From positions 1 to 49,804 of the forward strand of contig JACUUR010000003.1 in assembly GCA_014859205.1 (NCBI GenBank): a DNA stretch of 49,804 bases. Direction: 5' to 3'. Source of the DNA: Dehalococcoidia bacterium. GTDB taxonomy: Bacteria > Chloroflexota > Dehalococcoidia > GIF9 > AB-539-J10. Positions 25,413 through 36,506 of this stretch are shown here, one piece after another (position 1 is the stretch's first letter; each line of letters starts with the position of its first letter). Under the pieces are notes generated by a model, which did no database searches, was not told where the DNA came from, and saw nothing but the letters and a program-made list of their open reading frames with translations. The translations under genes and the position numbers were made by a program.

Positions 25413-27875
25413 CTATGACGCCGACGGGGTCTGCGTCACTACAATATTGACTACGCGCTTAGGGACATAGATCACCTTGTCGATCCTCTTGCCGTCGATA
25501 TGGGCCTTCACGCGCTCGCTTCCTAGAGCCAGCTCCTTAGCCTCGTGTTCACTGATGGAAGCAGGTACAACCACCTTATCCCGCAGCTTGCCGTTAACCT
25601 GAATAGCCAGGGTGATCTCCTCGTCGCTGGCCAGTTCTTCGTCATGCTCAGGCCAGCGCTGGTTGTGAATGCTGTAGGGGTGTCCTGTTCTCGTCCACAA
25701 CTCCTCCGCAAGATGCGGGGCAGCGGGCGCCATCAGCAACAGAAAACTCGTGACGACGTCACTCCATAGAGAGTCGGCTACAATACCTCTTTCCTTGACC
25801 TTCGAGAGGTGGTTAGTGCACTCCATAAGACTGGCTAGCATGGTGTTAAAGCGGAAGTCCTCGAGATCCGCCGTAACCTTCTTGATCGTCTTGTGGAGCA
25901 GGTGAAGAAGCTCTTTCTCGGCTGCAGGGTCTACGCCACGGACGGCGTAATCCGTTGTAACCAGACTCCACACCCGATTCAGCCAGCGGCTGATGCCCAC
26001 AATGCCCCTGTCGCTCCACTCTCCTCCCAGTTCCCACGGGCCGATGAACATCAGATATCCTCGAACGGCATCAGCTCCCAACTCAGCCACGTATTTGTCG
26101 GGGGCAACTACGTTGCCTCTGGACTTGCTCATCTTATCGCTCTGGTAGATTATCGTTCCCTGGTTATAGAGGCGGGTAAACGGCTCATCAAATTCCAGCA
26201 GGCCCACGTCCCTCAGCGCCTTGGTGAAGAAACGAGCGTACAGGAGATGCATGACCGCATGCTCAGCACCACCGGTATAGGAGTCGACAGGCAGCCAGGA
26301 CTTCATCTTAGCCGTATCGAAAGGAGCATTCATAGTGTCCGGACTGGTATACCTCAAGAAATACCATGATGAGCACACAAAAGAGTCCATGGTGTCAGTT
26401 TCTCTTCGTGCTGACCCACCACAGACCGGACAGGCGGTGTTGACGAATGACTGGCAATGCTCGAGTGGAGATTCGCCCGTCGGTCTGAACTCGGCATCGT
26501 CAGGTAGCAGCACGGGCAAATCCTTCTCGGGCACAGCGACTATGCCACACCTATGGCAGTGCACCACCGGTATGGGAGTCCCCCAGTACCTCTGCCTGGA
26601 GATAAGCCAATCACGAAGGTGATAGGTAACCATCCGCTTGCCCAAGGCTTTGTCCTCCAGCAGGTCGCAGACAGCCTCGAACCCCTGCTCGCTGGACAAG
26701 CCGGTGAATTGCCCTGAGTTGACCATGGTCCCCGGTCCGGCATATGCCTCCAATGGCTCCTCGCCCGACCAATCAGCAGAAGCAATGACCACACGTACGG
26801 GCAGGTGGAACTTCCTAGCAAACTCAAGGTCTCGTTCATCATGGGCAGGCACGCCCATTATCGCTCCCGTCCCGTAGGTAGGCAGCACATAATCGGCTAT
26901 CCAGACGGGCACGCGTTCGCCGCTGAGGGGATTGACGGCGTAGCTTCCCAAGAACACCCCCGTCTTCTGCCTGCCCGATGCCACCCGTTCATACTCGCTC
27001 TGCCTCCGGCACCAGTCTACATATTCCTCTACCTCAGCTTTGTGTTCACTGGCAGTCAGGCTCTCAACCAAGGGATGCTCGGGTGCCAGCAGAAAGAAGG
27101 TCACCCCAAAGACGGTGTCGGGGCGCGTGGTGAACACCTTCATCTCCTGCTGCCCTCCGCCTTCGTGCTCGAGCCTGAAGGATATCTCAGCACCCTCGCT
27201 CCTTCCCACCCAGTTCTTCTGCATCGCCTTTATGCGTTCCGGCCACTCAACACCGCTATAGTTGAGGAGTTCCTCCGCGTACCTCGTAATCCTGAAGAAC
27301 CATTGCTCGAGCTCCTTCTTGGTCACCGGTGTGTCGCATCTCTCACAGAGTCCATCGCCCACCACCTGTTCATTGGCCAACACCGTCTGACATCGAGAGC
27401 ACCAGTTGACGGGCGCCTTCACTCTGTAGGCCAGACCTGCCTGATGGAGCTTGAGGAAGAACCACTGCGTCCACCTGTAGTATTCCGGCAGGCAGGTAAT
27501 CACCTCCCTGCTCCAGTCGTATACAGCGCCGATGCTCTTCAACTGCCGGCGCATGTTCTCTATGTTCCGCATCGTCCACACGCAGGGGTGGATGCCACGG
27601 CTGATTGCCGCGTTCTCAGCCGGCAACCCGAAGGCATCAAAGCCCATGGGGTGCAGCACATTGTAGCCCCGCATACGTTTGAATCTGGCATAGACATCAG
27701 AGGGGGCCATGGCATACCAGTGACCGATGTGAAGATCGCCCGACGTATAGGGGAACATGGTCAAGGCGTAGAACTTGGGGCGGCGATCGTCGTCCTTAGC
27801 CTCGTACAGACGATCAGCCGCCCATTGTTCCTGCCACTTTCGATCGATCTCGTGGGGAGTGTATTCCCGGGCCAT
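25413..27875 (-). CDS. leuS: Leucyl-tRNA synthetase
   Basis: FPYTSGDLHIGHWYA (HIGH), KMSKSRGNV (KMSKS), 820 aa. Confidence 0.96.
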   Translation of the reverse strand: MAREYTPHEIDRKWQEQWAADRLYEAKDDDRRPKFYALTMFPYTSGDLHIGHWYAMAPSDVYARFKRMRGYNVLHPMGFDAFGLPAENAAISRGIHPCVWTMRNIENMRRQLKSIGAVYDWSREVITCLPEYYRWTQWFFLKLHQAGLAYRVKAPVNWCSRCQTVLANEQVVGDGLCERCDTPVTKKELEQWFFRITRYAEELLNYSGVEWPERIKAMQKNWVGRSEGAEISFRLEHEGGGQQEMKVFTTRPDTVFGVTFFLLAPEHPLVESLTASEHKAEVEEYVDWCRRQSEYERVASGRQKTGVFLGSYAVNPLSGERVPVWIADYVLPTYGTGAIMGVPAHDERDLEFARKFHLPVRVVIASADWSGEEPLEAYAGPGTMVNSGQFTGLSSEQGFEAVCDLLEDKALGKRMVTYHLRDWLISRQRYWGTPIPVVHCHRCGIVAVPEKDLPVLLPDDAEFRPTGESPLEHCQSFVNTACPVCGGSARRETDTMDSFVCSSWYFLRYTSPDTMNAPFDTAKMKSWLPVDSYTGGAEHAVMHLLYARFFTKALRDVGLLEFDEPFTRLYNQGTIIYQSDKMSKSRGNVVAPDKYVAELGADAVRGYLMFIGPWELGGEWSDRGIVGISRWLNRVWSLVTTDYAVRGVDPAAEKELLHLLHKTIKKVTADLEDFRFNTMLASLMECTNHLSKVKERGIVADSLWSDVVTSFLLLMAPAAPHLAEELWTRTGHPYSIHNQRWPEHDEELASDEEITLAIQVNGKLRDKVVVPASISEHEAKELALGSERVKAHIDGKRIDKVIYVPKRVVNIVVTQTPSAS

Positions 27876-28139
27876 GGTAGCTAGAGTTTACCCCAATTGG
27901 AGACAGATTGAAAGTAGTTCCCCGATGCAGACACGGCAACTGGACAGAAAATCCCCCCAAAATCCAGTCCTCTCAGTCCTGACACAGGCTGTCGCCCACC
28001 CTGCATCATTATGGTCAACTGACAGGTTCGGGCCCATGCCAGAGCCGAACGCCGGAGCAGGCGTTCTTGATGGAAACCCAGCAAGCGACGCAGATATGAC
28101 CGCGTGGCCTCCACGATGCAGTACCGTGGCCGTGTAAGG

Positions 28140-28283
28140 TCAGGCTTTTTCGATCCTGAAAACCTTGGTGGAACAGTTTGGACAGACACCTCTGGTCGCA
28201 GGTCTGCGATTCTTGAGCATAACCCGGCTCGGGTTTCTTATCTCCACCTTCTTCCTGCACTTCATGCAATACGCTGTCGCCAT
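28140..28283 (-). CDS. 47-aa zinc-ribbon protein (DUF5679-like), absent from supplied ORF track
   Basis: Translation MATAYCMKCRKKVEIRNPSRVMLKNRRPATRGVCPNCSTKVFRIEKA; two CxxC pairs; SD AAAGGAGGG upstream. Confidence 0.8.
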   Translation of the reverse strand: MATAYCMKCRKKVEIRNPSRVMLKNRRPATRGVCPNCSTKVFRIEKA

Positions 28284-28447
28284 GGTACCCTCCTTTCAGG
28301 TTTTGCCTGTATGTCTATATTGTTACCGTAAGAGCAAAGCTTTGTCAATACTTTCGGGGCAGCCGAGGCCCTGAGTCTCTACTCTGAGCACACAACAGAA
28401 TAAGAAGGCGACCTCGAGGTACCACGCCCTGCCTATGCAGCCCTGGA

Positions 28448-29920
28448 TTACGCCTCCAAGCCGGAAAAAGCGGATAGCAGCTGCGCTGCCCTCTCCAACC
28501 GCTGCATGCATTTCTCTTTGCCTAACACCATCATGGTCTGGAACAGAGGAGGCGCCGCGGTACGGCCGGTAAGGGCCACCCTGAGCAGACCAAAGAGCTT
28601 GCCCGTGCTTATGCCTAGCTCGGTCGCTAGGGGACGCAGAGTACCCTCGAGCGTCTCAGCATCCCACATCTGGATTTGCAGCAGCCTCGCCATGCCTGCT
28701 GCGACAGCCTCGGCGGCCTCCGGAGCCTCCAGCTTTCCTGCCAGCAGCAGTCTTGGATCGTACTGCAGTTCGCCCTCGAAGAAGAAGCGAGTGAGTTCAG
28801 GCACTTCACCCAGAGTCCTGGCTCTCTCCTGAACCAGCGACAGCACACTGCCTACGAACCCGCGATCCAACGGCCGCTCCACTGACTCCGGCAGATCTCT
28901 GTCCAGGAACGGGATGGCCTGTTGCACGAATTCATCCAGCGTCAGTTGGCGGAGGTAGACTCCGTTCATCCAGTCCAGTTTGTCCCTGTTGAAGATAGCC
29001 GCTGTTTTGCCAACCCTCTGCAGGGAGAAGTGCTTGATCAAGTCGTCGATGGACAGCAGTTCGGTGCGGTCATCGAGGGACCAGCCCAGGAGGGCTAGGA
29101 AGTTGACCATTGCCGAGGGGAGGTATCCCTGCTTCTGGTATTCGGTTATGGCGGTGGCACCGTGTCTTTTGGAGAGCCTGGCACGGTCGGGCCCCAAGAT
29201 TATGGGCAAATGAGCAAACTGGGGAGGCGTCCAGTTCAGAGCCCCGTAAAGTAACACGTGGCGAGGAACGCTCGACAGCCACTCGTCAGCTCTGAGCACA
29301 TGGGAGACGGCCATCAGGTGGTCATCGACTACATTTGCTAGGTGATACGTGGGATAACCGTCCGACTTGAGCAGTATGAAGTCATCCAGCGTATCGTGCT
29401 TGAAGGTCACCGCCCCGTGGATCAAGTCGTTAAAGGTGGTTTCGCCCTCAACAGGAGTCCTGAAGCGGACCACTGGGTTCGCACCGGTCGATTCCAGTTG
29501 GGCCCGCTCCTGCTCAGTCAGGTGCCGGCACTGGCGATCATACTTGGGCGGCTCTCTGCGTTCTGCCTGTTCCCGGCGCATGGTCTCTAGTCGCTGTGGA
29601 GGGCAGTAGCATAAGTAGACATGCCCCTTCTCAAGCAGGCCTCTGGTAATGTCACGGTATATGGCCAGTCGCTGCGACTGAAAGTAAGGCCCCTCATCCC
29701 AATCCAACCCCAGCCACCGCAGGCTATCCAGTATGGCCTCCTCTGTACCCTCCACCTTGCGGGCCCTGTCGGTATCTTCGATGCGCAAGATAAACTTGCC
29801 GCCATGATGCCGGGCAAAGAGCCAGTTGAACAGGGCAGTCCTGATGTTACCCAGATGCGGATATCCGGTGGGGCTGGGGGCAAAGCGTACTCGAACCGGC
29901 GTTTCTGACACAGATTTCAT
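28448..29920 (-). CDS. gltX: Glutamyl-tRNA synthetase
   Basis: VRVRFAPSPTGYPHLGNIRTALFNWLFAR, LSKRHGATAI. Confidence 0.95.
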   Translation of the reverse strand: MKSVSETPVRVRFAPSPTGYPHLGNIRTALFNWLFARHHGGKFILRIEDTDRARKVEGTEEAILDSLRWLGLDWDEGPYFQSQRLAIYRDITRGLLEKGHVYLCYCPPQRLETMRREQAERREPPKYDRQCRHLTEQERAQLESTGANPVVRFRTPVEGETTFNDLIHGAVTFKHDTLDDFILLKSDGYPTYHLANVVDDHLMAVSHVLRADEWLSSVPRHVLLYGALNWTPPQFAHLPIILGPDRARLSKRHGATAITEYQKQGYLPSAMVNFLALLGWSLDDRTELLSIDDLIKHFSLQRVGKTAAIFNRDKLDWMNGVYLRQLTLDEFVQQAIPFLDRDLPESVERPLDRGFVGSVLSLVQERARTLGEVPELTRFFFEGELQYDPRLLLAGKLEAPEAAEAVAAGMARLLQIQMWDAETLEGTLRPLATELGISTGKLFGLLRVALTGRTAAPPLFQTMMVLGKEKCMQRLERAAQLLSAFSGLEA

Positions 29921-30024
29921 CACGCTGTGCGCTGAGTGAATCGGCCGTGCTGGACCGGTCAGCATGACAGCATCGACGTCTCGGGTGCTCAGTATGCTTG
30001 CACCAGCCGAGGTCGTCCCGAGCC

Positions 30025-30285
30025 CTACTTGGACAGCGTGCGATGCAGCTTCTTGAGCCTGTCCAGATGTCTCCTCAGCCTCTGGGCGAGCTCCTCAACC
30101 TGATTCAGCGCCTGCTGGGTATCTTCCATCTCCGTGGTTATCTTGAACAGGATCTCCGTCTGTCGCCCGCTCAGCCCGGCTTCGAAATCAGCCAACTCCT
30201 CCATACCGCCCTCGGTCACCAGCTTCGATAAGAGACTGTCTTCCCTCTGCGCCTGATCTCTAGCCAGTTCCTCATAGGACTTCAT
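30025..30285 (-). CDS. Hypothetical coiled-coil protein
   Basis: 86 aa ORF with heptad-like sequence; SD (GGAGACTG) upstream. Confidence 0.55.
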   Translation of the reverse strand: MKSYEELARDQAQREDSLLSKLVTEGGMEELADFEAGLSGRQTEILFKITTEMEDTQQALNQVEELAQRLRRHLDRLKKLHRTLSK

Positions 30286-30477
30286 GCCGTCAGTCTCCTT
30301 TCTTCCCTGCCAGGATACCCAATCTTAGCACGCCGTGAAGGCTCAAACAAGACTGCTTATCGCCACGTTGACTTCGCGTGGGCAGACACAACGGCACTGC
30401 TATCATCCGACCGAGCAGGATTTCACTGTTTCATGTATATTAGACCATGCCGTCAGGTGAACGTGGTGAGTAGATAC

Positions 30478-32502
30478 ATGTCAGGGTTCAAGATAGTTTC
30501 CGATTTCCATCTCACTGGTGACCAGCCGCAGGCTGTCGATCGGCTGGTTGACGGTCTGAGCAGAGGCTATCGGGACCAGACACTGCTTGGAGTCACCGGC
30601 AGCGGCAAGACCTTCACAATGGCCAACATAATCGCTAGAGCGGACAGGCCCGCCCTGATCATCTGTCACAACAAGACCCTGGCCGCTCAGCTAGCAACCG
30701 AGTTCAAGGAGTTCCTCCCTGAGAATGCGGTGGAGTATTTTGTCAGCTATTATGACTACTATCAGCCCGAGGCCTACATCCCGAGCACCGACCTCTATAT
30801 TGAGAAAGAGACCGAGATTAACGAGGAGATCGACAAGCTGCGTCATGCGGCCACCATGTCACTTCTCACCCGCAGGGACATCGTCATCGTGGCTTCTGTC
30901 TCCTGCATCTACAGCCTGGGTGCTCCTGAGGAATACCGAAGTTTTGTCCTCACCATAGAAAAGAACAAGCAGTACCGACGAGACAAACTCGCCCGCCACC
31001 TGGTGGATATGCAGTACGAGAGAAACGACCATGACTTCACCAGGGGCAGGTTCCGGATCCGAGGCGACACTCTGGAGATCCAGCCGGCCTACGAGGAGAC
31101 TGCCCTCAGGGTGGACTTCTGGGGACACGAGGTTGAACGCATTGTACAGATCGACCCTCTGACCGGCGAGTTGCTGGCTGACCGCGAGCGAGTCGATATC
31201 TACCCTGCCAAGCACTTTGTTACCTCTCAGGAGAAACTGCTGGCGGCGATTGAGGACATCAAGGTAGAGCTTCAAGAACGACTGGCCGAGCTAAGGGGCC
31301 AGGCAAAGCTACTGGAAGCCCAGAGGCTCGAGGCACGGACCAACTACGACCTTGAGATGCTCAAAGAAGTTGGTTACTGCGCCGGGGTGGAGAACTACTC
31401 CCGGCATCTTCAGCGCAGGGCACCGGGGAGCCAGCCCTGGACCCTGCTTGATTACTTCCCTGATGATTTCCTGTTGTTCATCGATGAATCCCATATGACC
31501 CTGCCGCAGATAAGGGGGATGTACCACGGCGATACTGCCCGCAAGCAGACACTGATCAACTACGGCTTCAGGCTGCCTTCGGCACTCGACAACCGTCCTC
31601 TCAGCTTTGACGAGTTTGACAGGCATATCAACCAGATCATCTACGTGTCCGCTACGCCCAAGCCCTATGAATATGAGCGCAGCCAACAGGTAGTCGAGCA
31701 GTTAGTGCGCCCTACCGGGCTGCTCGAGCCTACCGTGGAGGTCAAGCCGGTAGAAGGACAGATCGATGACCTGATCTACCAGATAAAGAGCAGGGTAGCC
31801 AAGGGGGAGCGCTGTCTGGTAACCACCCTGACCAAGCGTATGGCGGAGGAACTGAGTGACTACCTGAAGGAGATGGAGATCAGGACACATCACCTGCATG
31901 CGGAGGTGGACACCCTGGAACGGGTAGAGATACTGCGAGACCTGCGCCTGGGAGTCTATGATGTTGTAGTAGGCATCAATCTCCTTCGCGAAGGATTGGA
32001 CCTGCCCGAGGTTAGCCTGGTGGCCATACTAGATGCCGACAAAGAGGGCTACCTCAGGTCCGAGGAGGCGCTCCTCCAGAATATGGGGCGCGCGGCCAGA
32101 CATCTCAACGCCCATGTCATAATGTATGCCGACACCGTTACCCGGTCGATGCAGAAGGCCATAGAGGAAGTCGGCCGGCGTCGCCGCATCCAGGAGGCCT
32201 ACAACAGGGAGCATGGCGTGACTCCCCGGGGCATCAAGAAAGCGATCAGGGACATAACAGAGCGAGTTCAAGCCGTAGCGGAGACGAGGGCCAAATACAT
32301 GGACACCCCCGTTTCAAGAGAGGAGATAGCCGGGCTTATCAGGCAACTGGAGTCCCAGATGAAGACCGCAGCCAAGAATCTCGAGTTCGAGAAGGCCGCC
32401 ATGATCCGTGACCGGATCATCGAGTTAAGGAAGGATGAGGAACTGGTGTCACCGATAACGATGCGGCAGGAACAGGCCAACTATGCGAAGCAAAGCCGAT
32501 AG
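30478..32502 (+). CDS. uvrB: Excinuclease ABC subunit B
   Basis: [52 protein letters not shown]-terminal UVR motif. Confidence 0.97.
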   Translation: MSGFKIVSDFHLTGDQPQAVDRLVDGLSRGYRDQTLLGVTGSGKTFTMANIIARADRPALIICHNKTLAAQLATEFKEFLPENAVEYFVSYYDYYQPEAYIPSTDLYIEKETEINEEIDKLRHAATMSLLTRRDIVIVASVSCIYSLGAPEEYRSFVLTIEKNKQYRRDKLARHLVDMQYERNDHDFTRGRFRIRGDTLEIQPAYEETALRVDFWGHEVERIVQIDPLTGELLADRERVDIYPAKHFVTSQEKLLAAIEDIKVELQERLAELRGQAKLLEAQRLEARTNYDLEMLKEVGYCAGVENYSRHLQRRAPGSQPWTLLDYFPDDFLLFIDESHMTLPQIRGMYHGDTARKQTLINYGFRLPSALDNRPLSFDEFDRHINQIIYVSATPKPYEYERSQQVVEQLVRPTGLLEPTVEVKPVEGQIDDLIYQIKSRVAKGERCLVTTLTKRMAEELSDYLKEMEIRTHHLHAEVDTLERVEILRDLRLGVYDVVVGINLLREGLDLPEVSLVAILDADKEGYLRSEEALLQNMGRAARHLNAHVIMYADTVTRSMQKAIEEVGRRRRIQEAYNREHGVTPRGIKKAIRDITERVQAVAETRAKYMDTPVSREEIAGLIRQLESQMKTAAKNLEFEKAAMIRDRIIELRKDEELVSPITMRQEQANYAKQSR

Positions 32503-33589
32503 CCCTCGGTCGATGTCGATTGGTGCGATTGCCAGGGCGCAAAGTCCGAATATTGCACCTCCCGGCAAGAGGCACTGTTACTTGAGAGGAGTGGGTATCT
32601 TCCTGTTTGTGTCGGTCTTGATGGCCGGCCTGACAGGCTGTCCTCCCGGTCCCATCGAGATCCGCGACTGGCATGAGCTCCACGCGGTCAGGGATGATCT
32701 GGAGGAAGACTACGTTCTGGTGAACGACCTGGATGCCGCCACGCCTGGTTACGCGGAGTTGGCCGGCCCGTCGGCCAACGGAGGGAGAGGCTGGGAGCCG
32801 ATTGGAACAACTGATGCGGGCTTTACCGGCAGCTTCAACGGGCAGGGCTATGAGATAAGGGACCTACATATCAACCGCCCTGACGAGGATTACGTGGGCC
32901 TGTTCTCCCGCATCTCCTGGATACGACATATAGAGAATTTCGGGGTCATCGAGAACGTCGGTGTGATTGATGCAGACGTGACCGGCAAGGCCAAGGTGGG
33001 CGCCCTGGTGGGGCATAACGGGGGCATTGTCAGAAACTCTTATTCAGGCGGCACAGTGACCGGCAGCGAGCGTGTCGGCGGCCTGGTGGGTTGGAACCAG
33101 CACACCTTAAGGAACTCCTACTCCAGTTGTACGGTCACGGGCGACAGTGCTGTCGGCGGCCTGGTCGGCGATAACTGGACCCGCAGCACCATCAGCGATT
33201 CGTATGCTACCGGCAGCGTATCCGGCTCTTCGAAGGTCGGTGGACTAGTGGGCTGGAACTACCACGCGTATGTGCACCGATCCTATTCTACCGGCGCGTT
33301 AAGCGGCGAAGACCGTGTTGGAGGTCTGATAGGAGGCAGGATGGAGGGCATCGTGAGCGATTCGTTCTGGAATGCCGAGTCCTCCGGCATGGCAATCAGC
33401 GACGGGGGGGCGGGCAAGACCACGGCCGATATGCGTAGCATGGCGACTTTCGTAGATACGACAACGACAGGACTGGACGAGCCCTGGAGAATGACGTCAG
33501 TGTCTCCAGGCGAGACCGACCCTGCCTACGCGTGGAATATCGTTGACGGACAGACTTATCCCTTCCTGAGCTGGCAGGAGGTGGGTTGA
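32483..33589 (+). CDS. Lipoprotein with GLUG-motif repeats (start uncertain: 32483 or 32513)
   Basis: Lipobox LTGC; repeated VGGLVGWN...SYSTG...V/SG units. Confidence 0.8.
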   Translation: MRSKADSPRSMSIGAIARAQSPNIAPPGKRHCYLRGVGIFLFVSVLMAGLTGCPPGPIEIRDWHELHAVRDDLEEDYVLVNDLDAATPGYAELAGPSANGGRGWEPIGTTDAGFTGSFNGQGYEIRDLHINRPDEDYVGLFSRISWIRHIENFGVIENVGVIDADVTGKAKVGALVGHNGGIVRNSYSGGTVTGSERVGGLVGWNQHTLRNSYSSCTVTGDSAVGGLVGDNWTRSTISDSYATGSVSGSSKVGGLVGWNYHAYVHRSYSTGALSGEDRVGGLIGGRMEGIVSDSFWNAESSGMAISDGGAGKTTADMRSMATFVDTTTTGLDEPWRMTSVSPGETDPAYAWNIVDGQTYPFLSWQEVG

Positions 33590-33681
33590 CGCCACTGCTG
33601 ACAATGCCGCCTGCCATACTGAGCTTTGAGCCAGACTGTGGATCAGGCCTTACCAACCCGGCTACGCCTGACCATGCTTGC

Positions 33682-33710
33682 TTGACAACACGGGCGGGCA
33701 GGCATACCAT
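33682..33710 (+). promoter_or_regulatory. Candidate promoter TTGACA-17-TACCAT
   Basis: Same -35, spacing and -10 as the arsR promoter; 37 nt before ATG 33748. Confidence 0.6.
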
Positions 33711-33747
33711 GAGATAGGATTAACATAGATGCATGAGGAGGTGAAGC

Positions 33748-34089
33748 ATGTACAGAGTGGCCAATACGAGAATATGTCGTTTCATCGCAACGATTAGCGC
33801 ATTCCTGATCATAGTAGCGTTGATTGCAGGTATGGCAGGCTGTGATCGCGGCGAGTATGTCCTCAGCATCTCGAGTACCGTGGGCGGCACGGTGACCAGC
33901 CCGGGCGAAGGCAACCTGGCATACCCCAGCGGCGCGACAGTCATCCTGATGGCGCAGGCAGATCCAGGCTACCGATTTGTTAGATGGACGGGCGATGTGC
34001 GCTCAATAAAGGATGCTGAATCCGCCTCAACCATGATCGCCGTCAGGGGTAACTACTCGATCACGGCCAACTTCGAGTGGGCCCCGTAG
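33748..34089 (+). CDS. Lipoprotein with InlB B-repeat-like domain
   Basis: Lipobox MAGC; LSISSTVGGTVTSPGEGNLAYPSGATVILMAQADPGYRFVRWTGD...NYSITANFE. Confidence 0.75.
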   Translation: MYRVANTRICRFIATISAFLIIVALIAGMAGCDRGEYVLSISSTVGGTVTSPGEGNLAYPSGATVILMAQADPGYRFVRWTGDVRSIKDAESASTMIAVRGNYSITANFEWAP

Positions 34090-34101
34090 CAGATTAGGTG
34101 G

Positions 34102-34122
34102 CGCACGCTGTCCCCGCGTGCG
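34102..34122. terminator. Possible terminator hairpin CGCACGC-tgtcccc-GCGTGCG
   Basis: Perfect 7-bp arms just after the stop of the InlB-like lipoprotein; only weakly T-rich downstream. Confidence 0.4.
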
Positions 34123-34319
34123 GCGGATTTCTGATCACTTTATGTCAACCGGCATTCGGGCCTTGACGTCCTGACATTTCGCGCGATAGGGGATCGACTG
34201 TCACCAGGACCGTGTAAGCACCCGGAAAATGACTGGACATTTCCGTTATGACCCTCTTCTTTTCTTCATCCCAATAAAGTAAAATAGATGTTCTAAGGGC
34301 GGCGCGTCCAGGGAGACAT

Positions 34320-35840
34320 ATGACGAAGATCAGAGCAACAGCGGACGACATAACGCAAGTTGAGGCGGACGCTATCGTGGTCAACCTTTTTGAGGGAGTG
34401 GACCAGCCGGCCGGGGCCACTGCCGCTGTGGACAGGGCCCTGGACGGGGCTGTTAGCTCGTTGATCAGGCGCGGTGAGATCAAGGGCAAGTTCGGCGAGG
34501 TGGGCATCGTTCATTCGTTTGGCCAACCCCCGCTGATCAGCGCAGGGATTGTGGCGATAGCCGGATTGGGCAAACCTGAGGCCTTCGATGCGGATAGGAT
34601 CCGCGGGGTGAGCGCCGAGTTCTGTCGAGCACTGCGCAAGTTGAACTGCCGCAGGATAGCTACGATACTCCATGGTGCCGGCACAGGCGGCATTGAGCCT
34701 GAATCGTGTGCTCAGGCCATCACGGAGGGAGCGCTGCTGGGGCTCTATGCCTTCACCAAGTACAAGAAGCCAGAACACGAGGACATTGCGGAGATACTGC
34801 TGGTGGCAAGGGAGGAAGGCCTGGTGCCGCTTCTGGACGCAGCTATCGACAGGGGAAGGGTGGCCGCCGAAGCCACCAACCTGGCCCGTGATATGGTCAA
34901 TGAGCCTGCCAACTATATGACGCCCGGCCGGATGGCTGAGACCGCCGAAGCCCTAGCCGCCGAACACGGCCTGCAATGCAAGGTATTGGACCGAGAGGAC
35001 ATGGAGGCGATGGGCATGGGGGCACTGTCAGGGGTAGCCAGAGGCAGCAACCAGCCTCCAAAGCTGATCACACTAAGCTATAAGACCGACGCAAGTTCAA
35101 ACAGCGGCCTCGGTTTCCTGGGCAAGGGCATTACCTTCGACTCGGGAGGCATCTCGATCAAGCCCTCCGACGGAATGGGTGAGATGAAGAGCGACATGGC
35201 GGGCGCTGCCGCCGTGATCGCAGCGCTGGTCGCCATTGCCCGCCTCAAGCCGCAGATCAACGTCACGGCAGTTACCCCCGTTGCCGAGAACCTGCCCAGC
35301 GGCTCCGCTCTCAGACCCGGGGACGTGCTCAGGGCCATGAACGGTAAGACCATAGAGGTGATAAGCACAGATGCAGAAGGAAGGCTCATTCTGGCCGATG
35401 CCCTGTGCTATGCCCGGAAGCTCGGCCTGTCCCCCCTGGTAGACGTAGCCACCCTGACCGGAGCCTGCCGGATTGCGCTGGGCACCCGCTATGCCGGCCT
35501 GTTTGCCAACGACCAGGACCTGGCGAGTAGAATCCTCAACGCGGCGCAAAGAACCGGCGAGGGAATCTGGCGAATGCCCCTGCCCGATGAATACAGGGAG
35601 CAGATCAAGAGCGACATCGCCGACATCAAGAACACAGGTGAGAGGCCGGGCGCCGCCATCACCGCAGCTCTCTTTCTGTCAGAGTTTGTTGAGGATACGC
35701 CCTGGGCGCATATGGATATCGCCGGTCCTGCCTACGGCAACAAGGAGAGCGGCTATCTGCTGAAAGGAGCGACAGGATTCGGAGTGAGAACGCTGCTCGA
35801 GCTGGCCCTGCAAGAGGCGAAGAGCCAGGAGGTGACATGA
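34320..35840 (+). CDS. pepA: Leucyl (cytosol) aminopeptidase
   Basis: LGKGITFDSGGISIKPSDGMGEMKSDMAGAAAV, NTDAEGRL-type motif STDAEGRLILADAL. Confidence 0.95.
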   Translation: MTKIRATADDITQVEADAIVVNLFEGVDQPAGATAAVDRALDGAVSSLIRRGEIKGKFGEVGIVHSFGQPPLISAGIVAIAGLGKPEAFDADRIRGVSAEFCRALRKLNCRRIATILHGAGTGGIEPESCAQAITEGALLGLYAFTKYKKPEHEDIAEILLVAREEGLVPLLDAAIDRGRVAAEATNLARDMVNEPANYMTPGRMAETAEALAAEHGLQCKVLDREDMEAMGMGALSGVARGSNQPPKLITLSYKTDASSNSGLGFLGKGITFDSGGISIKPSDGMGEMKSDMAGAAAVIAALVAIARLKPQINVTAVTPVAENLPSGSALRPGDVLRAMNGKTIEVISTDAEGRLILADALCYARKLGLSPLVDVATLTGACRIALGTRYAGLFANDQDLASRILNAAQRTGEGIWRMPLPDEYREQIKSDIADIKNTGERPGAAITAALFLSEFVEDTPWAHMDIAGPAYGNKESGYLLKGATGFGVRTLLELALQEAKSQEVT

Positions 35841-36484
35841 AGATTAAGTGGTTAGGACACGCCTGTTTCTTGATTACAGCGAAAGATGGCCTGCGGATAA
35901 TGACCGACCCCTATGCCGTCGGTGGAGGGATCAAGTATGCTCCTGTGACCGAAGCCGCCGATATCGTTACGGTAAGCCATGACCACGGCGACCATAGCAA
36001 CGCTTCAGCTGTGCAGGGGAAACCCGAGGTGGTCAAGGGCAGCGGCGCCAGAGTAGCCCGAGGCATTCAACTCAGGGCCATCGCCACATACCATGATCAG
36101 TCTCAGGGCAAGCAGAGAGGACCCAACACGGTGTTCTGTTTCGAGGTAGATGGCATAAGGCTCTGTCATCTTGGCGACCTGGGACATCAACTAGACCCAG
36201 GGCAGGTCAAGGAGATCGGTGCCGTCGACATCCTGTTTGTTCCTGTGGGCGGTTTCTACACCATTGATGCCGCCATCGCCAACCGGACAGTTGATCAACT
36301 GAACCCCAGAGCAGTAATACCGATGCATTTCCGAACAGCCAGATGTGACTATCCCATCGCGGATGTCGAGGACTTCCTCAAGGGCAAGGCAGACGTGACC
36401 AGGCTTGAGGGCAGTGAAGCTGAGTTCGAACCAGACAGTCTGCCGGCCCCTACTCGAGTAGTGGTGCTGCAGCCGGCTCTGTGA
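35837..36484 (+). CDS. MBL-fold metal-dependent hydrolase (UPF0173-like)
   Basis: IKWLGHACFLI, VTVSHDHGDHSN; starts within the pepA stop (ATGA). Confidence 0.85.
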   Translation: MKIKWLGHACFLITAKDGLRIMTDPYAVGGGIKYAPVTEAADIVTVSHDHGDHSNASAVQGKPEVVKGSGARVARGIQLRAIATYHDQSQGKQRGPNTVFCFEVDGIRLCHLGDLGHQLDPGQVKEIGAVDILFVPVGGFYTIDAAIANRTVDQLNPRAVIPMHFRTARCDYPIADVEDFLKGKADVTRLEGSEAEFEPDSLPAPTRVVVLQPAL

Positions 36485-36506
36485 TTGCGGAGATACCCCC
36501 ACTGAT

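Noticed and set aside
26805-27884. 359-aa plus-strand ORF antisense to leuS
   Set aside because: Complement of conserved LeuRS sequence; no independent coding signal.
27990-28080. Possible SRP (4.5S) RNA on minus strand (CGAACCTGTCAG...GCAGGG)
   Set aside because: Lacks the GGAA tetraloop and the symmetric-loop sequences of SRP domain IV; kept only as part of an unexplained structured region.
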